Shown here: piece after piece, positions 7,716 through 16,802 of the stretch
How positions within the stretch are numbered: position 1 is the first letter of the stretch
How the letters are laid out: each line of letters begins with the position of its first letter
Assembly: GCA_947652115.1 (NCBI GenBank)
Contig: OX393568.1
Span: forward strand, 16,265,025 to 16,329,024
Reading direction: 5' to 3'
Length of the DNA: 64,000 bases
From: Blastomussa wellsi
Lineage: Eukaryota; Cnidaria; Anthozoa; Scleractinia; Plerogyridae
The notes under the pieces: model-generated
Seen by the model: only the letters and a program-made list of their open reading frames with translations
What the model was told of the DNA's origin: nothing
Databases searched by the model: none
Translations under genes and position numbers: made by a program

Positions 7716-8580
7716 ATGTCTTTGTCAAATGTGTTGCCGAGTGCCCCGCCTATTTATCCTGAGCTCCCCCACTGGAAAGAACCGAAAATTTCCGACTTTC
7801 TGAGATCTCCAAAATTGAAAAAGAAATCTCCGATGAGGTTGAACACCGGAGGCTTGTATTGAAAAAGTACACGAAAGCCCGCAAAGTGATTCACTATTCC
7901 GCGGTGTCTCTCGGCGTCGGAAGCGCCTTTCTCTCTTCCGGTGCCGTTGCATCTTCTTTGACTGGCGTCGGAATTGTTGTTGGTGCGCCTGTCGCCGGAA
8001 TTGTCGCCCTCCTTGGGTTTGCTTCGACAGGCCTTGCTGCTGTTAACAGGAAGCTTGAGAGGAAAGTCAAAAAACACACAAAAATTCAAGCTTTGGCTCA
8101 AGCAAAACATGACTCTATCAAAAGTTCCGTTTCCCAAGCTCTGGATGACGGCAATGTTTCCGACGCTGAATTCAAAATGATCTCTCGTGAAATGGAAAAA
8201 TATCGCGAACTCAGAGAGAGATTGCGGGAAAACTTCGCCGATAAACCTTCCGATTCACCGAATATGGAAACGATAAAAAAAACAGCTTCGCGTCGAACTT
8301 CGGAAAGAGTTTCTGAAAAAAATGTCGGCGTCCAACGCAAATTTGAACTAAACTTTGAATCGAAAAAAAGAAAAATCTTTCTCTCTTTAATTGACCTCTG
8401 GTTGATCTGCGAAAAAAAAGTTCCAACGTTTGAAGCTTGGCAGAACTTTGGAAAATGCTTCTGCTTTTCCACGCGCTTTTCTGCATTTACAAGGAACTTT
8501 CAACGCCCGTTTGGCAGAGCGAGGTCAGACGGATTACCCAACAAGTTGTTGAGGCTATGCCCGAGGTGGGTTCTGATTAG
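7716..8580 (+). pseudogene. hydrophobic element protein broken by frameshifts
   Basis: ATG 7716 opens a frame (MSLSNVLPSAPP...) that loses sense after about 7765 and stops at 7859. From a C5 run (7766-7770) another frame carries the protein on (ENFRLSEISKIEKE...), with no start codon of its own. This second part holds two or three adjacent hydrophobic segments (about 7895-8045; AVSLGVGSAFLSSGAV, GVGIVVGAPVAGIVALLG) and then a charged helical region. Near 8411-8430, at an A8 run, the frame appears to shift again. The last part (WQSEVRRITQQVVEA...) ends at TAG 8578-8580, overlapping the convergent gene's stop exactly as seen at 5349-5352. Both shifts lie at or near homopolymers, so assembly error is a real alternative to decay. 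Likely a membrane-associated element protein; function unknown. Confidence 0.6.
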
Positions 8581-8918
8581 TTTGCGTGGTCGGTCACCGC
8601 TCTCACGCGTATTTTTATAAAGGTTTCGCTGTCATCTTCAGGCCAGTGAATGGATTCAAGGCGGTGTTTTTGTCCATTTTTAAAACAGGCGGCACATAAA
8701 CCGGTTTTTCCACAAACGTCACATTTGCGGCAATAGATTATTTTTGTTATCCGCCCACGTTTTTCACAAAAAGGGGCCTCTGACAGTTCCTCGTGCACCT
8801 CTTCCCAACCCATTTCTTTTCTCTCCGTCAGCTGCGTCTGAATTTCCGCGAGGGCTTCTTCAATGTCAATTTCCTCGAAGGCTTCTTCAATTTCCTGCAT
8901 CGTCACTTGCTCTGCCAT
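8577..8918 (-). CDS. small acidic/cysteine-rich zinc-binding-like protein, 113 aa
   Basis: Preferred start ATG 8918-8916 (MAEQVTMQEIEE...); an in-frame ATG at 8972 is possible. TAA at 8579-8577. The N-terminal 45 residues are strongly acidic and helical (EEIDIEEALAEIQ). The C-terminal half has a dense cysteine cluster, CRKCDVCGKTGLCAACF, followed by His residues, arranged CxxCxxCxxxxxCxxC and probably binding zinc. A regulatory or nucleic-acid-binding role is plausible because the next gene is also cysteine-rich and both share an upstream motif. The stop overlaps the convergent gene's stop. Intact. Confidence 0.65.
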   Translation of the reverse strand: MAEQVTMQEIEEAFEEIDIEEALAEIQTQLTERKEMGWEEVHEELSEAPFCEKRGRITKIIYCRKCDVCGKTGLCAACFKNGQKHRLESIHWPEDDSETFIKIRVRAVTDHAN

Positions 8919-9006
8919 TTTTGTTTTTCTTTTGGTGCTTTTCTCTAATTGGTTGATTTTCTTTTGGGTCATATCTCTAAATGGATGCAAATCTCTAAAT
9001 GGTTGA
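8919..9006 (-). promoter_or_regulatory. promoter with three copies of a TCAACCAWTTAGAG-type motif
   Basis: Upstream of the 8918 start, read on the minus strand, are TCAACCAATTAGAG (8954-8941), a partial TCCATTTAGAGAT (8985-8973) and TCAACCATTTAGAGAT (9006-8991). The last overlaps the end of the upstream gene. A related TCAATCAATTAGAA precedes the other cysteine-rich gene (9316-9303). The large structural genes lack this motif. Confidence 0.5.
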
Positions 9007-9285
9007 TAGCTTCAGCTCGTGCAAAACAAGTTCATAATTTTTCTTCGCTTTTTTTTCTATGCGTTTTAGCCGCTGTTGAAGCAAGTGCCCTCCGCAATAC
9101 ACGCATAGTCGATGTTCGGTTATTACCCCTAAACCGCAGCCGCGGCATGGCGCCGGCTTTTCCATTCCTTTTTTCTCTTGCCAGTTGTGCTGATAACAAT
9201 ATTTTCCGGTGCTCTTTTTTCCGCAGTTCTTTTTCCGGTTTCGAAGCAACCACTCGCAGTTGTTTTCTCCGTGTTTTTGTGCCAT
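8995..9285 (-). CDS. cysteine-rich zinc-ribbon-like protein, 96 aa
   Basis: ATG 9285-9283 (MAQKHGENNCEW...) in good context (ACCAAAATGG), TAG 8997-8995. The N-terminal half has Cys/His spaced as NNCEW...NCGKK...KYCYQH, and the second half has two CxxC knuckles (PCRGCG and LCVYCG) about 14 residues apart, the pattern of a zinc ribbon or treble clef. The C-terminus is a basic helix (RLKRIEKKAKKNYE). This composition fits a small nucleic-acid-binding regulator. I recall similar proteins in cnidarian element blocks; function unproven. It is the last recognisable element gene on this side. Confidence 0.65.
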   Translation of the reverse strand: MAQKHGENNCEWLLRNRKKNCGKKSTGKYCYQHNWQEKKGMEKPAPCRGCGLGVITEHRLCVYCGGHLLQQRLKRIEKKAKKNYELVLHELKLSTI

Positions 9286-9340
9286 TTTGGTCTCCGCCAC
9301 TTCTTTCTAATTGATTGAACGTGTCAATGTTCTTCTGCCA

Positions 9341-9506
9341 AGTAGTAGAGCCGGCATGAAACAAATACTACCGAGGAGTGCACCTTTTGTCACAACTTTC
9401 GCCGAAGTGGAAGAAGCGAGCAAAAGGCGAGCTTGTTCTACTTCGGCGAAAGTTGTGACAAAAGTGCACGACGAGGTGGTATTTGTTTCATGCCGGCTCT
9501 ACTACT
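9341..9506. repeat. 166-bp imperfect inverted repeat at the element/host boundary
   Basis: Arms 9341-9416 and 9432-9506 are complementary with roughly a dozen mismatches and enclose a 15-bp loop. The outermost match is AGTAGTAGAGCCGGCATGAA against its complement. It lies within 60 bp of the last element gene. It could be a terminal structure of the virus-like element or an independent foldback element. Confidence 0.8.
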
Positions 9507-9808
9507 CGGGTCTTGACCAGCAAATGTAACGACTGAAAAATGCTAATTACTAACTGAGTGACAACAGAATGAACATAAAAACATGCCAATGTGAGAATTA
9601 TAAGGATAGTTTTATATTTACATGGTGTAACACTTGATTCAAAGATGGGTTTTCTTTTTGAATATGAACAGTCTGTTTTATTCTAAGTTGGAAACTGGTG
9701 GAGGCGTGATCTCAGGCATGGAAACAATCTAATGAACACAAGGCGCGACAATGTTCAGAAAGGTTGACCGTAGGGTTCAGAAAGGTTGACCGTCGGCGAA
9801 TCGGAGCG
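9507..9808. other. no gene seen; host-like AT-rich sequence with a 22-bp tandem duplication
   Basis: Only a directly repeated unit GTTCAGAAAGGTTGACCGT at 9753-9774 and 9775-9796 stands out, just before the Penelope-like tail. Confidence 0.6.
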
Positions 9809-9961
9809 GATTCGCTCCGACGAAGGGCTAACGCTCGAAACGTCAGCTCTTGAATCTCTTTACGGTGGCCAATTGACATTATCAACCCAGTTGATAAAAC
9901 CAAATTATATTGTTATACTTCCCACCGACGCAGCACCACGGTTTCTTTAGAAACTTACCCC
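9809..9961 (+). mobile_element. Penelope-like element tail fragment, copy 1
   Basis: About 153 bp nearly identical to the 3' end of the larger copy at 19264-19417. Shared order: GATTCGCTCCGACGAAGG, the CGAAACGTC core, an internal palindrome (TATCAACCCAGTTGATA), and CCGACGCAGCACCAC to AAACTTACCCC. No coding part is attached. A short GC-rich palindrome (CGGAGCGGATTCGCTCCG) straddles its 5' junction. Confidence 0.8.
9815..9844 (+). ncRNA. hammerhead-ribozyme-like core in the Penelope-like tail
   Basis: CCGACGAA, a 4-bp stem with tetraloop (GGGC TAAC GCTC), then GAAA CGTC matches the order of a hammerhead core (CUGANGA, stem II, GAAA, cleavage triplet) except for C in place of the conserved U. 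Penelope-like elements are known to carry hammerhead motifs in their terminal repeats. The same motif recurs near 19270-19299. Confidence 0.35.
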
Positions 9962-10116
9962 CTCTTTCCAATATATCGTCCGGTACGGCCTGACTTCTTC
10001 AGGGAATGAATTACAGCTTAGAAAAAACGTCACAATTTATAAAAACAAGGCAAAAGCTTATAAGATTACAAAACTAACGAATTCAACTTCGCGACCACAG
10101 TTAAACAGTCAATGCA

Positions 10117-10133
10117 TTTATTAATTATTTATT
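10117..10133 (-). promoter_or_regulatory. two AATAAA polyadenylation signals
   Basis: Read on the minus strand, AATAAA occurs at 10133-10128 and 10122-10117, about 43 and 54 bases past the stop of the secreted-peptide gene. Confidence 0.6.
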
Positions 10134-10175
10134 ACTGAGTTCAAAGAATCTATATCCTACTCGTGCTATACAATG

Positions 10176-10442
10176 CTACACGCTGATTGGATCATAGTAA
10201 CTATCTGGTAATTTTCGCCTTTGTTCTCTGCCCACGCCGTACGCATAAGCGGCGTCAGCCTGGTAACCTCGCTTTCCCTTCCGCAGTCTGGGTGGGTCTG
10301 GTTGTCTTTTGTCGGCGCTGTAATCTCGCGGGTGATAACTATCGTACCCGGGCTGATAATCGGCTGGAAGTGATATGGATACAGAAATGACCACCAGAAG
10401 TAGGAGGGCAACAAATATGGCTTGAAACCTCCGATGCGTCAT
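10176..10442 (-). CDS. secreted peptide precursor, 88 aa, neuropeptide-like
   Basis: ATG 10442-10440 to TAG 10178-10176. A clear signal peptide (basic start, then IFVALLLLVVISVSISLPA) is followed by a Tyr/Pro-rich segment and three basic processing sites: DKR, GKR and QRRK. The stretch between the first two begins with Gln after KR and ends in Gly-Lys-Arg, the layout that gives pyroglutamate and C-terminal amide in known cnidarian neuropeptides. The last piece, LPDSYYDPISV, has no amidation signal. The ATG follows TTATTTTCTGTAG, so an intron probably ends in front of it. Two AATAAA signals lie downstream. Could also be another kind of secreted processed peptide; no homolog recognised. Confidence 0.6.
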   Translation of the reverse strand: MTHRRFQAIFVALLLLVVISVSISLPADYQPGYDSYHPRDYSADKRQPDPPRLRKGKRGYQADAAYAYGVGREQRRKLPDSYYDPISV

Positions 10443-10530
10443 CTACAGAAAATAAGTTATATATTTGTTTGGAAGGGTTTGTAACTAATAAAAAGATAAC
10501 AAGATGTAGAGCGTGAGTCGTGACTCGGCA

Positions 10531-10679
10531 TAGCCTGTCCCAGGCTCTCAGATAGTGGGGCACGCGAAGAAAAGATACGCGAGCGGAAGAGCAAAGAGGT
10601 GCCTCTTAACTTTTCCTCTCACTTCGCTCGCGTATCTTTTCTTTGCGTGCCCCACTATTTGAGAGCCTGGAACAGGCTA
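10531..10679. repeat. 149-bp palindromic foldback element
   Basis: The ends TAGCCTGTCCCAGGCTCTCA and its near complement at 10661-10679 bound arms of about 60 bp with a few mismatches and a short unpaired centre. Non-coding, MITE-like. Confidence 0.8.
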
Positions 10680-11608
10680 GACTAGGCAGTGATAAATATA
10701 AGATTCGAGCGGTCAATACAATGGGCACTGAGTATCGTATTTAGTAATCAAAACGCACGGCAAAAGGTGGAAAATAGTTTAAATGTATAAAGTTTGTGGT
10801 GACATTTTTTCACAACCGTTGTGTTTGTACTTGTAAGTTCGGGAACTTTTTCTGTCCTTATTGTTTCACTCAACGAAAAGCTGAGATTCGAAAAAGACGG
10901 ACAGCAGCTAACTTTCCAAAAAAAACTTTATAAATAGCTATATGAATTCTCAACTGGATCAAAACTGGTTAAGTTCTCTTTAGGGTTGAGAAATTTCCAA
11001 GGCACTCGGAAATTTAGTCACAAAATTGTAGGAATGAGTCGTGACGAAATCACCAAGGCCATACATACTATTTAAAATTTGGGGCGTATTAATTTTTCAA
11101 TCTCACTTTTCAACGTTGAAAAGAACATCCGTCCCCGAAATGTACAAAAGAAGCCTTTAGGAACATGGAGCGTTCTCAGAGTGTCAGCCGAACAAAGCGC
11201 AAAAGCACTGAAAAGAACTTCTGGAAGGAAACAGCTGAATAACCACAGACAAAATAAACCTACCTTATCTTTGTTGCTAAAATCTTCCCTTCCTCGTCTT
11301 AAAGCAGCTTCCTTACACGCAGTAGGCGGATTCTGAACAAGCTTTTTTCTCTTATAAGCTACTTTTATTATCTTACACGAGATATAATTAATCTAACGGA
11401 AATTTGCCAAATCACCGCTTGATATAACGATTTAAGTAGCTGGTAATTTTATTTAGGGTCCGTGCAACAAGGGAGTTAAGTTGCATGCTGTGATCCACGG
11501 CACCAAATTGAAAAGAGCGGACAATTTTAAAACAAACAGCTGGAGGCTCAAGATTTCCAAATGTTTAAGAGAAGTGTTTAATCCAGTAATTCTAGTATCT
11601 GTGTCAGT
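10680..11608. other. no gene seen
   Basis: AT-rich sequence without a convincing exon. A short open stretch at 11079-11336 has no recognisable domain. Confidence 0.6.
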
Positions 11609-11664
11609 CAGTAACTGTAATAATATAATTTGGTTTTATCAACTGGGTTGATAATGTGAATTGG

Positions 11665-11706
<42 letters not shown>

Positions 11707-11725
11707 CTATCCAGTAACTGTAATA
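11609..11725. mobile_element. 89-bp Penelope-like insertion with exact 14-bp target duplication
   Basis: CAGTAACTGTAATA occurs at 11609-11622 and again at 11712-11725. Between them are 89 bp made of two pieces of the Penelope-like tail. The segment matching TGGCCAATT...CCAAATTATAT is inverted (about 11623-11667) and joined to the direct segment CCGACGCAGCACCAC...AAACTTACCCC (about 11668-11705). Everything else of the element is missing. Confidence 0.8.
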
Positions 11726-12302
11726 GCCGATTCACTCCAATGTCTTTGTCTTACACATCTATGTAACTGTTTCCTATTGAAACTCGGTGTTACGTCGAAA
11801 ACTTGGAACTTTGTGTTTTATTTAAAATCCAATTAAAATTTGTAGAAGTGCCCAGAGTGACTGACTCAGCCATCCCGGAAATGTGTAATCAATTTAACAA
11901 ATTTATATTTAAATGTAAATGGTTATATTCTTATTTCAATAGTTAAATATATACGAATGATTTTTCATAATCGTTATTTTTTTAATCTTTGTCCTTTCCG
12001 GAAGATATCGGTTTTTGTATCATGATCAGACAAACAATTTGTTTTCGTTAAAAGTTATAACACTGCAGTATGGCACATTGTTTTGTATTTAATGTTCATA
12101 AAGAAATACAAATTCGCTTATCTTTGATAATTACAGCACATGGGAAATAAAATCTTATATAAATTCTAAGTTGTCATCGCCGGGGAAAATCACAGCTTGA
12201 AATCTTGATAAATCAATTTCGCAAATTATGATATAAAATTAAAATATTCTTTGTGCCTGTGAAAATCTAAAATATTTTTTTACGGTTATTTTACGGTGGA
12301 AA

Positions 12303-12333
<31 letters not shown>

Positions 12334-12500
12334 TAAAAAGGCAAAGCTAATGAAACTTAATTTTATAAAGGCGATATCAGCCTGATTTCCACACAAACGC
12401 CGTAGAGCTTATTTTTTCAGCGCTGGATTTGTGTTTAGCCTTCTTATCCGTTTTCTATTAAAGTCATCATTTCGCTCAATTAGTTATAACATCTTTTCGT
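11726..12500. other. no gene seen; contains a short (GA)n run
   Basis: AT-rich. The only simple feature is an AG dinucleotide run at about 12310-12333. Confidence 0.6.
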
Positions 12501-12680
12501 AGAAACTCAGCTGTGTTCTATTGGAAATCCGTGAATCTGATTGGTTCTCCCAGTGTTTTCTATTCGCCGATAGAAAACGATCGCGCGCGCATTACTCTTT
12601 GAATGCAAGATTTTTCTTGATTTTTGGCTCCAAAAATACTTAAAAATTGTAGCTTTTGGAATGTAACCCTTTAGAGTTTC

Positions 12681-12716
<36 letters not shown>

Positions 12717-12786
12717 TGAGTCAACGGCTGCGCCTCGTTGACTATTCGCTCATAGAAAACTCGGGTTCGTAGTCTAATTGTTAAAT
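12501..12786. repeat. MITE-like repeat, copy A
   Basis: About 286 bp whose reverse complement recurs at 24857-25145. It starts AGAAACTCAGCTGTGTTCTA and ends near AGTCTAATTGTTAAAT, and contains an internal palindrome around TTTTCTATGAG...CTCATAGAAAA. Non-coding. Confidence 0.75.
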
Positions 12787-15700
12787 ATTGAGTTTTTTCC
12801 GTTTCTGTTGATCAAAAATTGTACATTTCGATTTTATGGGTTTTTTGTAACATCAAGATCTCAGTTCGCTTTCTCTATTTCAGTTTCTTTCTGATGTTCA
12901 TAAACACTTTCGGTCATTTGCTGCCTTTTTTAATAAAACCGTATTACGCAGTTATCAGTGATGTAAAGTGAACTTTAGAAATATAATGTATTCTTCAAAA
13001 TTCGTCTTTCAAACAGCCTTGGTGCCGGGTCTTTGTACAACTGGACTGCGTGATCCAGATAGCTTAACGAAAAAAAAAACGCCTTCTTAAGGTCTAACTC
13101 AATTCCATTTTCTCAGCATAGAGCGACAAGCGAAATCCTCCCTGGCATGGATGGAATGCGAGTCCATCACCGATCAGTTCCCTTCTCTAGCACAGTAACG
13201 AGAGTTTCCTTTATATTTCACCCGTATATAGTTATAATCTTGGGTGCCGAGACGCACGTAGGGCAGATTAAAAGAATCATTCTCTGACTGTCTTATGCGT
13301 TTCACCTCTGAGATGCTTGAAGAGGCGAAAAATGCTTTAATTGCCCTCGTAGGGTTTGGCCCAGAGGCCAAACCCGAGGAGGAATTAATAGGAGTCCGCG
13401 TGTATGCTTATTATTTGGTGAGATTATATTTGTATACCCTGAAAAAATCTCGATCGAACAGCTAGGCGCGCACGGTACTCTCAGGGAAAAAACGCACAGA
13501 GTGGTGTCGGGAAGGCGTTCAACTCGTGGTCATTTGAGGTGCGCCATCTTGTCTTGAAAAGGTGAGCTAAGATGTTTACACATAATTAGATATCATTGCA
13601 GTCACTTTATTACCCAGACACAGAAATATAGTTTAGCCTGATTTTAAGGCGATTTGTCAGACACAACCACAAAACCAGGATCGTCAGACTCGATCTGCAA
13701 CCACGATCGATAGACTCGTTTAACGTGGAAAGCAGTCCATAATTTCTCCGTTTGTGCAACAGCGTTCCAGCGTTTAAATTCACAAATCTTGTTGTTGACT
13801 CCTAAACATTACCTTTTCATAATTTCCTGTACAGTTGATAGCAACTCAACTGCCGTCTACAAGAAAACTGTATTCAGACATTACCAATAAAAGTTACAAG
13901 TTCAGTTAGTTAGCTAGTAATAACAATAGCGCTTTACTGTAAACTTCACTGCCCGCGGCCGTGGTGTTTCGATCTGTTTGCTTTCGAGAAATCTGTGAGA
14001 TAATAAATTTCGTTATTGGGCTGGAAAATTATCAACTCGTTAATTTTGAAAATCCTTTATTTCCGGATTCCTTATCACTGATAACCGGTCATCATCTTAA
14101 TTTTCTGGGCAAAAGCCACTTTTAACGAATATATATATCCAGCTGATTTTAAAAACCAGGTTAGAAGTGGACACTGCAAAACTAGCCCTCAGGACCGCTC
14201 CTAAGATTTCTCAAATATCCCTTTCTAGTATAGACCCCAGCACGGTTGCAAACTCAAAATTCCCTCCGATAATAAACCCCTTAAACTCCCCCCCCTCACC
14301 CACCCCCATAACAAGCCCCTGGAAAATGAACACATCAGAAAGCCTTTTGAACGAAATGTAATTAAGTTGGCCAGTTAAGCTAGGGCCATTGAAGACTCGA
14401 GTCCCAACCCAGCCACACTGGCCAGGGCTTCTTGTCCGAATATTACTGTATTGTCTTTCCATCCTTGGACGGGTCCGTTCAGATACTGATTGCAGATGCA
14501 CATCTAAGACCGATGTTTAGTTGATTCTTGTTTCAATTTAACTTGTCGCATTCGGCATATTAGTCCATTCTCGTGGAAGGTACGGAGATATCGTATAGTG
14601 GTTTGATAGGGATACCTATAGGAACATATGCCTGAATTTGTTCAAAAAGTTAATCCAGCCGTTTAAACTTCGACGTTAAGGAAGGTGGCTCTCCAGCAGG
14701 TACTTTACTGATTAGCACGTCGACTTTACTGGCTGAAGAATGATTAAACAATACACCAAGTACCTGCCATTCTCGTCCCCAGAGCCGCTTGTCCCTCTTA
14801 GCCGGCTGGGCCTGTGCTCGAGGAACGCGTGACTCTTGGGACACATGATTTGAATGGCCATAATCTAACAAAGGGAGTCCAATCAAATAAACTGTTTTAA
14901 AATCGCTTTGCTGCAAAATAATTTAAAGTGGTTCATTGATTGGACACCCTTTGTTAGATTCTAGCCAAACAAATCATGTTTCACCAGGGCCACAAGTGGC
15001 CCTGGGAACGAGAATGAGAATAGCATGAATTTTGATTTCATTTTTAAAATTTTCAGCAACGCTTTTTGTTTATATTTTCTGTTTCGACCACTCTCAAATT
15101 TCACAAACACAAGCGATTGAAACAAACTTTTTCAGAATCCAGGCTTTCATTATACTCAAAATTTATTTATATGTAAGTGCAAATAAAAGCGTTTTCAACA
15201 ATTTCAACCCAAAAACTAAATTACGATTAAATTTATAACGAGAAATTTACATTATGGTTTCTGGAGTTAAATTATTTTCTGCCTATGTGGTATAAATTTA
15301 AGGTCCTCGTATATCGTTTCGTGGAGGTGAAAGTCCGCGAGCGAATTACAGAATTCTTCGTAGAAGAGCTTGGTCATCAGGTCATTTTTCTTGCTATCTG
15401 TGAATCATAAAGAAAGTATCCTCAATAGATACATAAAGAAATAACATAAATCGCTTTTACAGGTATTTAAAGGAGCACTGTTTTGCTGTTTTCAGCTTCA
15501 TTCGTTGCTAAAATCATTACCTGGTACCTTTAATTGTGCTCAAACTGCTCCTGATGGACTAACAGGAAGATATCGAACGAATTGTGGCTCAGAGAGCAAA
15601 CCATAATGAACTTCTGTCAATATTTTCAAGGAATGGCTCTAGAATTTGAAAAAACTTGCTAGTTTTTTAAAATTTTAACATATTACCATCCTTGCCATCC

Positions 15701-15978
15701 TACGTGATAGGCGGCAATAAATGGTTTCAGTGTAGTGATATAGTCCTAGGTAACCAAACTACACCAATATTTTGGGGTTTCCATTGATGCGGGAACATAT
15801 TTCAACATTTTAAAATGACGCCAAATACCATGACAGTACACCTTTAACACTGCGCACTGAATAAACAAACAAATATTATAGATAAAAAAAACCTTGTTTG
15901 AAATTACAACTGGTGGAAGCAGACGGCAGTTGGCTATATATGAGATGTGGAGGAGTTTTATTCGGGACCGCCGAACAT
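12787..15978. other. no gene seen
   Basis: AT-rich with scattered short stem-loops, for example TAGGGTTTGGCC...GGCCAAACCC near 13351-13373, and a coral-type fragment with CCCTGGGAACGAGAATGAG near 15000. No convincing exon on either strand. Confidence 0.5.
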
Positions 15979-16060
15979 AAGTTCATTCAGTGGCATGGCC
16001 GAAGGAATTGAACCTAAGACCGCCGGACTACTAGGCCGGCCCTCTGACAACCAGGCATAG
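15979..16060 (-). repeat. tRNA-like fragment, possible SINE head
   Basis: Read on the minus strand, the piece contains GGTTCAATTCC, a perfect RNA polymerase III box B, preceded by TGGTTGTCAGAGGG, which could be a degenerate box A. It is not a complete tRNA cloverleaf, so a tRNA-derived SINE fragment is more likely than a functional tRNA gene. Confidence 0.35.
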
Positions 16061-16079
16061 TCGTGCGGGCCGAGAGACG

Positions 16080-16225
16080 GGGGAAGGCTGCAGCCCCACC
16101 CCCTCCCCTCCCAAAAAAAATAATTGGGGGCAACTCAGATTCTTTTGTGCAGCAAGAGAAATTTGGGTAAAGAAAATTTGGGAGAATTTTTTGGGCAAAT
16201 GGTTCACCCCCTCCTCCCCCGGGCA
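16080..16225. repeat. C-rich dispersed repeat, copy 1
   Basis: Polypyrimidine CCCACCCCCTCCCCTCCC followed by the GGGCAA...AAATTTGGG...GAGAATTTTTTGGGCAAA pattern. The same order of motifs occurs at 39870-40005, so the two are copies of one repeat family. Confidence 0.65.
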
Positions 16226-16802
16226 AAAGTGTACGTACGCTTATGCAACCAGGTCAAGCTCGCCTCCAGAGACCGAATGCAGATGGTTTCCTGAAATGTT
16301 TTACCACTACACTCAATACCGTTAATTAAAAAACAAAGAAGGCTTATGACCACCAACATCTGTTGTAGCTTTTACTACCCTTAAAAATTTAATTTAGCGC
16401 CGGGAAACTAGAAATGATATGAACGTAGTCGTCATTTTTGGTGATGTATAAACTGAAGGCTTGAAATAATAATTTACCGAGTTTGAAAAACACCAACGAG
16501 GTAACAATAAAATAAAGAGAAAAAAGGATGCAAAATTGATTAAAAAAACTTGAAAAGTTAAGGCTAAACTTTTCAAGATGTGTCAGCCTTAAAGTTCGCA
16601 ATGTCTAGGGAATTGTTCAATTCTTCGATAACAGCGAACATGAAGTTTTTTAGTCCGCCGTTACGGGTCGTTTCGGAAGTGCTCGATGAGCTGAAACGTG
16701 GATTTTGAATAACGTCGTCTACTCGTTATTATTGCAAGGAGACCATCTGGTGTTAATAATGAAGGAAAGAGTAAGTTTTCCCATGCTTTTCATTTTGTAT
16801 AG
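16226..16802. other. no gene seen; 5' flank of the Penelope-like element
   Basis: AT-rich. The element's 5' end is not delimited; the last recognisable coding similarity starts near 16820. Confidence 0.4.

Noticed and set aside
9712..9903. 63-codon minus-strand frame similar to one at 19119-19358
   Set aside because: Both are the antisense of the conserved Penelope-like tail; similarity reflects the repeat, not a gene.
16014..16226. 70-codon Gly/Arg-rich minus-strand frame
   Set aside because: Lies over a C-rich dispersed repeat; composition artefact.
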